From contig CM046863.1 of the NCBI GenBank assembly GCA_025617745.1, positions 4,033,660-4,097,659 of the forward strand: a stretch of 64,000 bases of DNA, given 5' to 3'. The translations under genes were made by a program, and so were the position numbers. The notes beneath the pieces are model-generated. The model worked only from the letters and a program-made list of their open reading frames with translations, searched no databases and was not told the DNA's origin. The stretch is from Heliocidaris erythrogramma. Lineage: Eukaryota; Echinodermata; Echinoidea; Camarodonta; Echinometridae. Shown piece by piece: positions 34,690 through 45,200 of this stretch (the first letter of the stretch is position 1; each line of letters starts with the position of its first letter).

Positions 34690-36293
34690 ACATTATAATC
34701 CACTCGACCGAGTTATTTTCATTTAGGAGAAACACGAATTTGTTTAGCGGTACCTTTGTCATGGCCGACTTACGAATCCTTTCAAATGGGATGTAGACCT
34801 TGAGTAGAAAATCTTATCCGAATTGCCTCCATTTTATGAGATTATTTTGCCGATACAAGAGTTCATATTAATGAATTTTGTAACAACACAAGCATGAGCG
34901 GCATAGCTTCAGGATTTAGCATCTCTTTATTCAAAGTAACATGCATTGTGTATCAACTTAAAGCACGAAGAATTTTCAGACAAAATATGTTATGGTTACT
35001 TTATGTTAAATTACTTGGCGGTTAATGTTTATTCCTTTATCTTTTATTATCATTTCAAAAAAGATTTTTTAACCTTATGAATCATTTAGCCGGTTACTAA
35101 ATTGATGTAAAGATGGAGAGAGAAAGGATAAAAATGTCCAGAGTGGAGACAGAGATGCAGGGGTGTTATAGAAAAGCCTAAATGGGTAATTCAAAATCGG
35201 CAAAGCTAAACAGAAATCAAGGAAACATAAGAGGAAGAAAAGGATGACTTTAAAATGTAGGCTATGTGGTGCCGAAGGAAACCAGTTTTAATCAACTTAA
35301 AGTGCAGTAGGAATTATCATCTGCAGCAAGCCCCACGGGGAAATACATTTATGGTTATTAACAAACATGTTCGGTCACAGCATAAATGTCGATAGATGGG
35401 ACTAAAGCGATTCGCATCTATTCCCTAGTCCGACATGCAAAGATTGATGTTGGGTAGAGTCATTTCGTTTTTGATGAATTACTTTGCTTTACAGTTATCC
35501 TTTCCCTCGGGAAATCACATTTACTTGAGCATGGTTCAGTCACTAGGCAAAGAGAGGGAGATTGTGCTGATCGTGGAAACAGATTATTCCAAATATTTGC
35601 TTTTCATTTGACCAAGATTTGCGGGCAGATAAATCTTTGAGCCCGTCTTTGCATCAATTCCGCGGATCAAGTGTTTGTTGCGCTTTCTCAGGCGAATCAG
35701 AGGGAGGGATGACATCTAATGGAAGCACCAAATGATATTACCATCGAAAGGGAGATTGAAATCTACCGGGGAAGATTACTTTTATACGAAAGGAAATAAA
35801 ACATTTGGAGCTCTTCCAGCGCAGTATATATCATTCATAGTTTTCGCCATTTATGAATTATTATTATTATTATTATTATTATTTATTTATTTATATTGAA
35901 AAGAAGGATGTATAATGCAAAAAAAAATATATAAGAGCCTACTCGTTAAAACAAACTGTTAAGAATTCTTCGTTTCACGGTTATTAAACCTTCATCAAAT
36001 ATTTGATGGAATCAGCATCAGGAATTATTGTTTCATATGGTTTCACATCTGGATAGCCTGGAATATTTTTTTATTTGATTGCGCTGTTATATAGCATACA
36101 TAATTTTGGGGAAAACCATTTATCCTGTATTGAAATGTTTTAGAATGAGAACACTGGTCGTAAATAATCTGAGCTATCACTTTGGAATTAAAAAATATAC
36201 TGTAGCCTTTTGCATGCACGTAAAATTAATCATGGTGTGTTTTTGTTTGGTGTTCCCTCAACTCAGTGGTCGATATTTTATTCTTTAGAATTT
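34690..36293. other. No gene seen; (ATT)n tract
   Basis: (ATT)n/(ATTT)n at 35858-35895. No coding signal recognised. Confidence 0.4.
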
Positions 36294-36951
36294 GTAGCCA
36301 TGCTCTTTTTACTTTGGTTCTTTGTTTAATCAATGACTTTTAACTCGAATATGTTTGTTTTGTCAGAAGTCATACTATTATTTTGTTTTAAAATTCAAAC
36401 CCTGCCAATAATTCAACATACTGATACAGATGTTCCCCTGAACCATGGGCGCAAATCCACGGGGACAAGGGGACATCCCCCACCTTTTGAACCCTAACAC
36501 TAATGTCCCGCCCCCCCCCCCCCACACCTTTTTGAAAAACCTTTTTTTTTTTCTTTTTTTTTATTGCCTGTCAGCGAATTTTGGAGAAAAAAGTAGACCC
36601 CAAAAATGTGATACGATTTCGGAAAAAAATGTAATAGCACTTTATAAAAAAAAAATTGATAGGCATGAAATATTTCTTGATTGAGGTCCTCAAGTAGCCA
36701 TGCTCTTTTTACTTTGGTTCTTTGTTTAATCAATGACTTTTAACTCGAATATGTTTGTTTTGTCAGAAGTCATACTATTATTTTGTTTTAAAATTCAAAC
36801 CCTGCCAATAATTCAACATACTGATACAGATGTTCCCCTGAACCATGGGCGCAAATCCACGGGGACAGGGGGACCCCCCCCCCCAACCTTTTGAACTCTA
36901 ACACTAATGTCCCGTCCCCCCCCCCCCCACACCTTTTTGAAAAACCTTTTT
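36294..36951 (+). repeat. 400-bp tandem duplication carrying a hAT-like end in each copy
   Basis: The block starting GTAGCCATGCTCTTTTTACT at 36294 recurs at 36694, exactly 400 bases later, and is essentially identical for about 170 bases. It then continues with minor changes through CCATGGGCGCAAATCCACGG (36443 and 36843), a poly-C run and ACACCTTTTTGAAAAACCTT (copy 1 to about 36545, copy 2 to 36951). The CATGGGCGCAAATCC motif equals the terminal repeat of the hAT-like element at 38585-38731, so each copy carries one end of that family. No matching right ends were found. Near identity indicates a recent event or a misassembly. Confidence 0.9.
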
Positions 36952-36995
36952 GAAATCGGTAGGCCTAAAGTACAGACTCCCTGTGTGTCTTCAGA

Positions 36996-37207
36996 GGTGC
37001 GATGACTCAGTGGTAAAGCAATGGCCTCGTTACCCAGAGGACTCGGGTTCGAGATCAAGAGGATGCGCTATAGTGCCCTTTGGTAGGGCATTAATCCCAC
37101 ATTACCAAGTCCCTCAGAGAGGATTTCAAGCCGTTGGTCCCCCAGTTGCTTACTAACAAACGCACACCTGCTTTATTAAAAGCCAAGTGAAATAAACCAT
37201 CAAACCA
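36996..37207 (+). mobile_element. tRNA-derived SINE, family 3
   Basis: Starts about GGTGCGATGACTCAGTGGTA. A box-A-like ATGACTCAGTGG (37002-37013) and box-B-like GGGTTCGAGATC (about 37045-37056) have tRNA spacing. A non-tRNA body follows (CCCTTTGGTAGGGCATTAAT, ACCAAGTCCCTCAGAGAGGA) and the 3' end is AATAAACCATCAAACC. The parent tRNA is not identifiable. Without a second copy in the window, the end positions are estimates. Confidence 0.65.
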
Positions 37208-37848
37208 TTGGTTTGTTTTTTTTGTTGCAGAGACTGATTTCAAGCCTCCTCAACAAAGGATACATCGTTATTTACTTGTCCTTTAAATAAACCAAGGACT
37301 TACTTTTAGAGGGATAGCATGTTCAGTGGATTTAAACTGTCTGAACCTTTCAACATATCGAGATAGATTTTCCTTTTAAAGGCTGCCAGATAATTGTATT
37401 TTGCGAGAGTAAGAGAAGGTTGTACCTCCGATAGATTGAAACCTTCCTATAAATACTGAAGATATCGAGATGAACTTTCCATTTCCGTCTGAATCAGTGA
37501 ATACTTCTTGATGCAGCTCAGCTTAAAGGGTCAGTTCAATCTGGTTCAAAATATTAAACATGCCAAGAAAACACCGACATGATTTCAGAGTGGTTACCTG
37601 TGTACTGGATAGGAGCTGTCTGAAGCACTGAACACATGGAATTGGACTTTCTCCTTTAAAGGTTGGCAGATGATCTTGACATTTCTTTTAGAGAGAGGCT
37701 GCATATCAAATGGACTTAAGCTGTCTGAACAACTGAACAACTGAACATATCGACATGGACTTTCCTTTTACCTCTATCATTGTGCCAATGGGTTTTGCTT
37801 GTTTCAAGATTTGACTAAACCACGAAAATGATACTCTTAAAACACATA
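37208..37848. other. No gene; internally similar phrases
   Basis: Phrases such as GATTTAAACTGTCTGAACCT / GACTTAAGCTGTCTGAACAA, CATATCGAGATAGA / CATATCGACATGGA and GACTTTC(C)TCCTTTAAAGG / TTTCCTTTTAAAGG recur at 37325-37390, 37600-37680 and 37700-37770, with a further trace at 39610-39680. This suggests an old, poorly conserved local repeat. Confidence 0.45.
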
Positions 37849-38020
37849 GGCCCGAATTCACAAAGGAGGTTTAAACCTCCGTACTCTCTAAATTAGAAAG
37901 ACTTAAAATTTAAATCTTAATTGAGACTTACAATAATCTAAGTCTTTAAGACTTATTTTCCACGTTCTTTGATTAAATTTTTCTCTCGAGACCGCGAACA
38001 AAATCTCCTGTTTAAATCTT

Positions 38021-38305
38021 TTAAGGAGATTTAAGCTTTAAGCCAATCAGATTTACGATGATGCAACACGTGATCGAACATTCAAGCCAAGCGCGCGGTC
38101 GACGACATCTTTCTTTTTGCGGTTGTGTGAATCTTGCACATAACTGCAACACAAAAGTGAGAGCCAGATGACCTATGAACACGATGACAAAGAGAGCGGA
38201 CAAAATATACAGCTCCTCATTGTACCCTCCACAATTGCTCTGGTAGACAAAAGAACATCCCTTCATTACTATTATGTAAAATAAGCAGAACAGGTGAATA
38301 TGCAT
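38021..38305 (-). CDS. 94-residue open frame inside the nested element, no known domain
   Basis: The frame starts at a Met near the loop of the long inverted repeat and runs through its left arm. It predicts a hydrophobic stretch (ALFVIVFIGHLALTFVL, about residues 37-53) flanked by Cys-rich segments. I do not recognise a family. Because half of it lies in an inverted-repeat arm that also occurs reversed at 38310-38434, it may be a fragment of a longer gene of the element, or chance. Confidence 0.2.
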   Translation of the reverse strand: MHIHLFCLFYIIVMKGCSFVYQSNCGGYNEELYILSALFVIVFIGHLALTFVLQLCARFTQPQKERCRRPRAWLECSITCCIIVNLIGLKLKSP

Positions 38306-38434
38306 GTGACACCTGTTCTACATATTTTTACATAATAGCAATAAAGGGATGTTCTTTTGTCTACCAGGGCAATTGTGGAAGGTACAATGAGGAGCTGTAT
38401 ATTTTGTCCGCTTCTTTGTTCGCCATGTTCATAG
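38173..38434. repeat. Long inverted repeat, about 124-bp arms and 13-base loop
   Basis: 38173-38296 is a near-exact inverse of 38310-38434. For example, GGACAAAATATACAGCTCCT pairs with the inverse at 38392-38412, and GAACAGGTG with CACCTGTTC at the loop. The loop is AATATGCATGTGA. It lies in the middle element and would fold into a long hairpin when transcribed or single-stranded. Confidence 0.9.
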
Positions 38435-38584
38435 TGTGATTACTGTTTTTCAGATAAGTCGGATCGACATTGCCGTGTATACACTTTTCGTTGGGATCAA
38501 CCATACACCTTAATAACGTCGGTCTCTATTTCTGCATTTGACACTTGCAATTATTATGATATTATGTTTGAATGTCATTTAATG

Positions 38585-38731
38585 CATGGGCGCAAATCCA
38601 AACAGGAATTCTATTCAAGTGGGGGGGGGGGGGGGGAGGGGGGACACCCCATTGTTGCATCCAGGTGTGTCCCCCCCCCCCCCCCCCCCCCCCCCACTTG
38701 AATAGAATTCCTGTTTGGATTTGCGCCCATG
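38585..38731. mobile_element. hAT-like MITE with 8-bp target duplication (innermost of three)
   Basis: The ends are exact inverses for about 38 bases (starting CATGGGCGCAAATCCAAACA), continuing into poly-G on the left and poly-C on the right. ATTTAATG is duplicated at 38577-38584 and 38732-38739. An 8-bp duplication is the hallmark of the hAT superfamily. The element is 147 bp with no coding capacity. Perfect ends indicate youth relative to its hosts. Confidence 0.92.
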
Positions 38732-39203
38732 ATTTAATGTGTTTGTTATGGAGCTGCACTCAAATAAATTAATGTTTGCCGGAATAAATTGCGAGTCTAT
38801 GTTGTTGTTTTTCTCCAGTCCCACTTCCTCTGAAAATTTAAATCTCCAAAGATTTATCTGTTAATAAACCTTAAAAAGATTTAAAGGTAAAACTGAAAAG
38901 ATTTAAATTTTAAATCTAAAAGACTTATGTTTTAAGTCTTTTGTGGTTTTAAAATTTTAAGTCTTAATAAAGACTTATTTTAAATCCCAAAGGTTTCGTC
39001 ACTAATATCAGTCTCTGTTAGATTTAAAAGTAAGTCTTTAAGATTTTAAGACTTTCAAATTTAGAGAGTAAGCGTACTGAAATAAGCGTAAATAACCGCA
39101 TATTGCCCATGCGCGCGCTCAAAGAAAATATATGATTGGATCGGATTCCGTGCGCACGTACGCTTAAAAAACCCAGGAGGTCGGGGTTTTAAACCATTCG
39201 GGT

Positions 39204-39883
39204 CATAAACGTCTTTAACAATGAATTATATTGCGAAATGTTGAAGGAAAAAAAATGTTGTTGGAAAGTATTATTCCTTCCAAAATTTACAATATATTCC
39301 TAGTTAATTTCATACATGGATATTATCATGAAATACAAAAAGATTCTCCTTTTGGCCTTATGCATTTATGTTCCTCATGTATGTCCTTTAGTGCTGTTTG
39401 AAGAGAAAACAGATACTGCACAAAATCTGCAATTATCTTGAGAACTGTATTTGGCAGCATATAATCATTAATAAATATTTCGAAGGTCTAATGCATATTC
39501 CAAACATTAATATACATCGATCATCATTATATACATATATTTTTGGTAAAACATTGTTTGATTGATAATACCTAGTCTGTTTTGGACATATATGACAGCG
39601 GTAAAGAAGGACTTAAAGGTTGGCAGCTAACCCTGACATGTTTTCTAGAGATATAGCACGTTCGCTGGATTTCAACTGTCGAATGAGGGATTTATTATGA
39701 AGTGGATCGGCTGTTCATTACTGACAATCTTAATTCCGCCTGCTCTCCATCGATTTATATAAGAATAAGATCCATATTAGAAGGCCCATTTACACGACAA
39801 CCAAAAATAGCGATTTTACCATCATCGCGTTTTACCATGAATATACCCAAAATACTTCGCTTATAATGTCAAAAAAAATGATG
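39204..39883. other. No recognisable feature
   Basis: AT-rich. No repeat copy or coding signal recognised apart from the weak trace near 39610-39680 mentioned for 37.2-37.8 kb. Confidence 0.4.
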
Positions 39884-40070
39884 AGCCAGTTCGTAATTAC
39901 TGTGGTACAAGTGACCCTGAAATGACTGATTTCTACGCGCACGCGCATTTAAATTGGTGGACTATTGCGCGCATCGTGGTGCGTATAAAATGACGGCGTA
40001 TGAAGGTCCATTGTACTTGTTACAAATGACCTTTATCTGCACATGCGCAAATTGTTATTACGAACTGGCT
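39884..40070. mobile_element. AGCCAGTTCGTAATTA-ended MITE, copy B
   Basis: AGCCAGTTCGTAATTA at the left is the near-exact inverse of TTATTACGAACTGGCT at the right, followed by TA. The interior shares TACGCGCACGCGCATTTAAA and TATCTGCACATGCGCAAATT in order with copy A at 5.75-5.98 kb. The left flank is TG rather than TA, so one target base may have changed. Confidence 0.8.
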
Positions 40071-40181
40071 TATTGTAATGAACAAGTGCCATCCCCACCC
40101 CTCCGCACTCCCCCATCATACCCAAAACCCTCCTTCCGCTAACCAATCCTTTCCATCAACATAGAACGAGACCTGATGCCA

Positions 40182-40270
40182 AGAGTGCCCAGTGGCGTAG
40201 CGGAGGCCCAGCTATTGAGAGGGGCCGCAGGCATTATGGGGAGGGGGCACCAGGAGTACTAGGTGCATCG
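40182..40270. mobile_element. Possible hAT-like left end (AGTGGCGTAGCGG)
   Basis: CCAGTGGCGTAGCGGAGGCC followed by a G-rich stretch resembles hAT-type ends elsewhere in the window. No right end was found. Confidence 0.35.
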
Positions 40271-40839
40271 AATGTCAAATCACGTGACAGCGGATAACTG
40301 GGCTGAGAGGTTGTGACAAAGGTCCTATTCATTCCGCATTATTTTATTGTCTCACCGTTTCTATCTCTCTCTTTCTTTTGAAATTTATGTTTGAATATTT
40401 TTCTGCCATTCAGTTGGGGGGATATAATGTGCCATCGCCCCCCTGCTGCTCCGTCAATTGCAGTGGACAGTGGATGTGTATTTAGACAACAGGGTTGTAT
40501 GCTTTGCTTATTAATGTACGTCAAACATGGTTAAGACTATGACATTGATGGATGGGTCATTTACCAAGAATTCCATTGCATCTCTCTCGGGTAAACGTGA
40601 CATGCGAGACATTCGCTACATAACTTGTTCGAATGTCGTGTTTACTTGTGGAGTTAATGAAATAATGTTGAGATAATTATTTTTGTTTGGTCGTTGTGCA
40701 GGATTTGCAAGATGGCAAATTATGTTTTCCTTCTTTTCTAAATACCTTTCAAGATAACATCACGTATACTGGAATTGACGGATAGCGGCTACGTATACAT
40801 GACTTATCATTCTCACTTTATCTTACTGTCATATTCCTT

Positions 40840-40935
40840 CTCTCTCTCTCTCTCTCTCTCTCGACTTGCCGATTCTTCACTATATTTTTTTTCTCTCTCT
40901 TTCTATCTCCCTCTCTCTCTCTCTTTCTGGCAACT
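40840..40935 (+). repeat. (CT)n tracts
   Basis: (CT)n at 40840-40862 and again at 40893-40924. Confidence 0.9.
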
Positions 40936-40989
40936 CTCATAAAATAAGATATTTTTGAAATAAATCAGGTAATACACATTCACACATAC

Positions 40990-41252
40990 AGGGGCGGATC
41001 CACGATTCTGTAAAGGGGGGCAAAAAATCTCAGAACATTTTCTGAAAGCCCCCCCCCCCCCACCAAAATTCTCTGAAAAGCAAAAAAAAAAGAAAGGTAT
41101 GACAACTTTTTGTCTCTGTTTATCGTTACAAATTATTTGCCAAAGATCAAAAAAAGGTTATCAGTTCTAAAGGGGCACAGTTTAAAAAAGGGGGGCACCG
41201 GTGTACACATTTCATTCATAAATAAATAAAAATAAATCTAAAATCCTCCACT
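40990..41252. mobile_element. hAT-like MITE, AGGGGCGGATCC end
   Basis: AGGGGCGGATCCAC at the left is the degenerate inverse of AAATCCTCCACT at the right. Flanking octamers ACACATAC (40982-40989) and GCACATAC (41253-41260) match in 7 of 8 positions, consistent with a hAT duplication. The interior is poly-G and poly-C with no frame. Confidence 0.55.
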
Positions 41253-41260
41253 GCACATAC

Positions 41261-43735
41261 CCTTCAACTGTTGTAACAACCCCACTCTCTCTCTCTCTCT
41301 CTCTCTCACTCTCTCTCTCTACCTCTTCCTCTCTTCATCGCCCACTTTAGTGATTGGCCCAGGTCTCCGTTTATGGCAAACTAGCTTTATGTAGGAAGTT
41401 GATGATTTTTACGATCGAAATCGAGAATATACTTCAAAACAGATTAAAATGCTAAAGGCAACTTGGAAATATGTGAAGAGTTTGCACAAACGTTATAATT
41501 TTTAAAAAAGACTTGAGTTTAGCCTGTTTATCCACGAAAGCACATTGTGATGTCACAATACCTTGACCCGCATGACAGCTCACACTTGCCAATAACGTCA
41601 CAGCTAACACAGATCTCGTCCCTTGGCGTTAAAATGAATAGAAAAACGCCACGAATCTCTAGTTAAAACGTATGAGTCATAGGAACGAACGGAATGTTTT
41701 GTCTCATGATTTGTCTTTGAGATTTTTATTTATAACGAGTTCGATAGACACACGTAGTCGTTCATGTTCTTTCTCGAATGAGAGCTTTCTATCTCTTCTT
41801 GATATGAATATTATTAGTATGCAGATGTAGAGACAAATATAGTTAATCATTTCTTAATGCCATCTTAATCAATACTTTAACAAACGTTTTCTCTTAACTT
41901 TGAACAGTGAAATGGATAAAAATAAAAAGTGGACGTATAATGCAATCTCCTTTTGTAATAAAAATAAACGTTTGTTTTGTGCTATCACAACTCTCGGCTT
42001 GGACAATGATAATAGAACACTCTATTAAGCCTATAACTCTATTCAATGTCTACTGGTCTTTTTCTTTGATATTACTCCAACACGTGGACTTTCTATTCAA
42101 TATGTTTCGTGATATGCTTGACCTTAATTCATCATCATAAATAAGATAGCCCCCTTGTACGCCCTAGGGAAAGAAAATTAATCGCTCAGTACACCATCCA
42201 TGAGTGTTTCCTATGATTAAAAATTGTCATTACGGATATTAAATGACGTCACAGTGTGGACTTCATCTTGATACTACTTTATCCACTATCAAAGAAGTCA
42301 ATGACTCGGAGGGGCACTTTCATCAAACAAAAAAAAATACAAATTTTATTATAACCTTAATTCTTTAACATTTACGGGCGTGCTTTTATCATATCGATAT
42401 AATGCATGCATGTGCGAAGCATGTTCTGTGGGGTATTTCTTTTTCATAAAGGGCTGTTTTTGAAGTGATATTCTATTATTAAAGGGGATATGATTTTTTT
42501 TTTATCTATTCAATCGACTGGTCATCTTGTATCTTAACTCGGGTTCTCTGGACTATTCACTGCTTCCGTAAATATCAATAATTTTAGATTTGGAAAAACG
42601 CTTTTGTGATTTGATGCATTTTGTATTAATTTTTCATCATTAGACCATTATTTTTTTTTTAGGAAATGTGTTCATGAGAGGGGGTAGGTGAAGGTTTGGA
42701 CAGAACTTCAAGCAAGTCTACGAGACATTTCTCAACTATAGCCAAAAACATTCCCACCTTTCCGACTGGAGTCGCCAAAATCATTTTTTTTAAGGCGTCA
42801 ATTCTGACTTTCCGTTCATTTTTTTTATTGACAACATTGTTAAATTAAAATAGAAAATTGCCGACAACTAAGGGAGATTTTCCAGCAAAGCTCAAACTGA
42901 AAGGGGGGGGGGGCAGTCATCGTGGGTGTTATACCCGCTTTGTTTACATTTGCCCTTTCTGCAGTCAAGCATCCAAGCAAAATTGATTGCATTTGCTATT
43001 CAGGTTTTAACAGCCATTTAAGGTGGATAATGCGCATTTCAGATCGAACCACTATGAGATGTATCGCGAAAGGCGTAGTGTTGTGTCTTGTCTAGCATAT
43101 ACGCATAGTTGTCACCACAATATTCAAATATTCACCGCAGCGGGGGATACGAAGGGGGGTCATGTACTTTTAATGCAAAGTCAGTCAAACGAATGAGTCG
43201 TTACACTCCAAATGTTACGTTGTCACCGTCTTTCAGAACATAATCACGTGGTTCAAAGCTAAATATTATGTAGGCCTTGACTGTTGAACTCTCATATTCC
43301 CATAGACTTGACACAAGGATAATTCGGTTCCAGTATGCAATGGGTTAAAGAAAAGGCTGGTTTGTGGTAAAGTTGGAAAAAGTAATGATAATAAAAAGTG
43401 AGCTATTTAATTCATTTGATTCCCATGCGGGAGAATATAGTAACGTCCCATTAAATGTCTTTGTATATCACTAGGAAGAGTCTACAGCTTTTGAACAAAG
43501 TGCAACGCCACATGTTTGTTTTGTCCCATATACACATTACTGTGTCCAGTGATTGATATTGTCTCTGATTTTTCGGAAGATTTCGTGAATTCTTTATCAA
43601 TTTGGACAAATCTACACCACATTAATTTTGACAAATATTCCTGTTTTAGAATAAATTCTAGCCAATGATTTTTTACCCTATGAAATTACATGACCAGAAT
43701 TAAGTTTTTTTTTTAAGTGCTATAATTTGAGCCAA
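41261..43735. other. No gene seen
   Basis: (CT)n at 41285-41320, a G-run at 42902-42912 and several short T-runs. The 77-aa frame 41907-42140 has no recognised domain. Confidence 0.4.
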
Positions 43736-43738
43736 GTC

Positions 43739-43957
43739 TGAGCATGTTGGCTCAGTTGGTTAGAGTTCCCGCCTCATGAACGGGAGGTCGTGGATTCGAA
43801 CCCCGGCCGAGTCATATCAAAGACTTCAAAATGGGACCTTCTGCCTCCTAGCCATGCGCTTGGCATATTAGAATGGAGAAGGGTAATAATAATATAATGC
43901 AGGGCCCTCTGGGAGAGCCGGTTGAAAACTGAAGTGGCTACCCTGGGTAAATAAAAC
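43739..43957 (+). mobile_element. tRNA-Met-like SINE, family 1, full-length copy
   Basis: The head has box A TGGCTCAGTTGG (43748-43759) and box B GGATTCGAACC (43792-43802) at tRNA spacing. The intervening GCCTCATGAACGGGAGG can form an anticodon arm with CAT in the loop, so the head resembles a tRNA-Met(CAT). A non-tRNA body follows, then AGGGCCCTCTGGGAGAGCCG and GGCTACCCTGGGTAAATAAA, then (ATT)n. The tail is shared with remnants at 6.3 and 17.5 kb. The head is presumably the internal polymerase III promoter. It is not a functional tRNA, as the acceptor stem does not pair well. Confidence 0.85.
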
Positions 43958-44248
43958 ATTATTATTAGTAGTAGTAGTAGTAGTAGTAGTATTATTAGTA
44001 GTAGTATTAGTATTAGTATTAGTATTAGTATTATTAGTATTATTATTAGTATTATTATTAGTATTATTATTAGTATTATTATTAGTATTATTATTAGTAT
44101 TAGTATTAGTATTATTAGTATTAGTATTAGTATTAGTATTATTAGTATTAGTATTATTAGTATTAGAATTATTATGATTAGTAGTAGTATTATAAGTATT
44201 ATTATTATTATTGTTATTACTATTATTAATATTATTATTTATTATTAT

Positions 44249-44291
<43 letters not shown>
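43958..44291 (+). repeat. Long ATT/AGT microsatellite grown from the SINE tail
   Basis: More than 330 bases of ATT and AGT triplets, in places alternating as (ATTAGT)n and (ATTATTAGT)n. It starts directly at the 3' end of the SINE, so it likely expanded from that tail. Confidence 0.95.
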
Positions 44292-44293
<2 letters not shown>

Positions 44294-45160
44294 TCTCAGC
44301 GTATAAAAGAACATTATTTCAATGGCCAAACATATCAGATATAGTGATACAAGTAACTATGGAATAAGGAATACATTGAACAGGAACGATAAGAGCTTAA
44401 AAAGGGGGAATGTGTAGTTTCAACAAGCAAATTAATCTTTCAGTTTCCCAGGCCTATCATGAGATTGTTTTTAAACGTGCTTTCTTTTTTTTTACTCCGT
44501 GATTCAAGTTTAGGCTTTCAATCGAAATTACCTGGATCTTGATTCTATTGTATTTTTATTTCGTTAGATTATTTTTTGAGAATCGTAATTGAAAACTGGA
44601 AAGTAGGTTACATGGGCTCTTGAAATACGATTGTCGTGTGACATCGATTGAGGTCATTAATAACCTTGATTTATTTTCACACATTTCTTTTCATCACAGA
44701 TTTATTGTTCGCACGTTAGCCATTAACAGCTGATTTCTAAGAAATTCGCCCATAATGACATATTAAGGGTTAATGTGAAAAGCAGAAACTGATCATTATG
44801 GAGGTAATTAGACCTGGGGAAAGCAGAATTACGTTCACTCGAATAATTTGTTTCATTTTTGCTTTCTTGCCACCTCAATTTGGCGCTTTCCCATGTGAAT
44901 AAAATTTTTGCATATCTATAATATTCTCAGAAGAATATTAAAAATTAAAGAACTTAAACTTATCAAATATTCAACATTACATTACATCCTTCGGTTGAGT
45001 TTATCTTTAAGCAATGTCAGTATAAAGCTGTGTTAATAATAATAATAATAAAAATAATAATGATAATATTCAGGGTTTAGATATTTAAATGTTTTATTCT
45101 GATGGCAGTCACATTGACAATAACGATATCATTTGACATTGACATTAGTATTGACTTTGA
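44292..45160. other. No gene seen
   Basis: (AAT)n at 45033-45062 only. Confidence 0.4.
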
Positions 45161-45200
45161 CGATGACAATGACAATGACAATGACAATGACAATGGCAGT
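45161..45200 (+). repeat. (GACAAT)n hexanucleotide repeat
   Basis: About six units of GACAAT with a leading GACGAT and trailing GGCAGT variant. The inverse-like GACATTGTCATT follows at 45201-45212. Confidence 0.9.

Larger units (their letters stand above)
37884..39068. mobile_element. CTCTCTAAATT-ended element with TA duplication (middle of three)
   Basis: CTCTCTAAATTAGAAAGACT at the left is the imperfect inverse of the right end (AGACTTTCAAATTTAGAGAG). TA stands at 37882-37883 and 39069-39070, while the uninterrupted relative at 10463-10464 has a single TA. That comparison shows both the target duplication and the exact insertion point. The sub-terminal DNA is rich in AAGACTTA / TAAGTCTT variants. 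TA targeting suggests the Tc1/mariner group. No complete transposase is present. Confidence 0.85.
37849..39203. mobile_element. GGCCCGAATTC-family MITE, split by a nested insertion (outermost of three)
   Basis: The left piece (37849-37883) starts GGCCCGAATTCACAAAGGAG and ends CCTCCGTA. The right piece (39069-39203) resumes TAAGCGTACTGAAATAAGCG, then GATTGGATCGGATTCCGTGC, and ends ATTCGGGTC. Both match the uninterrupted copy at 10407-10625. The right terminus has lost the CTCCTTTGTGA segment. All DNA between the pieces is a later insertion with its own ends. Confidence 0.85.

Noticed and set aside
32319-34796. Pyrimidine-tract frames of 94-120 aa as membrane proteins
   Set aside because: Their hydrophobicity is produced by C/T-rich DNA (Leu, Ser, Phe codons); overlapping frames look alike.
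37002-37060. Functional tRNA gene
   Set aside because: Box A and B spacing fits, but the anticodon stem is poor and a SINE-like body follows.
38173-38434. Assembly palindrome artefact
   Set aside because: The arms differ at several positions and the hairpin lies within defined element ends, so a simple reverse-read artefact is unlikely, although not excluded.
43741-43813. Functional tRNA-Met gene
   Set aside because: Boxes A and B and an anticodon arm are present, but the acceptor arms pair poorly and a SINE body with (ATT)n tail follows.
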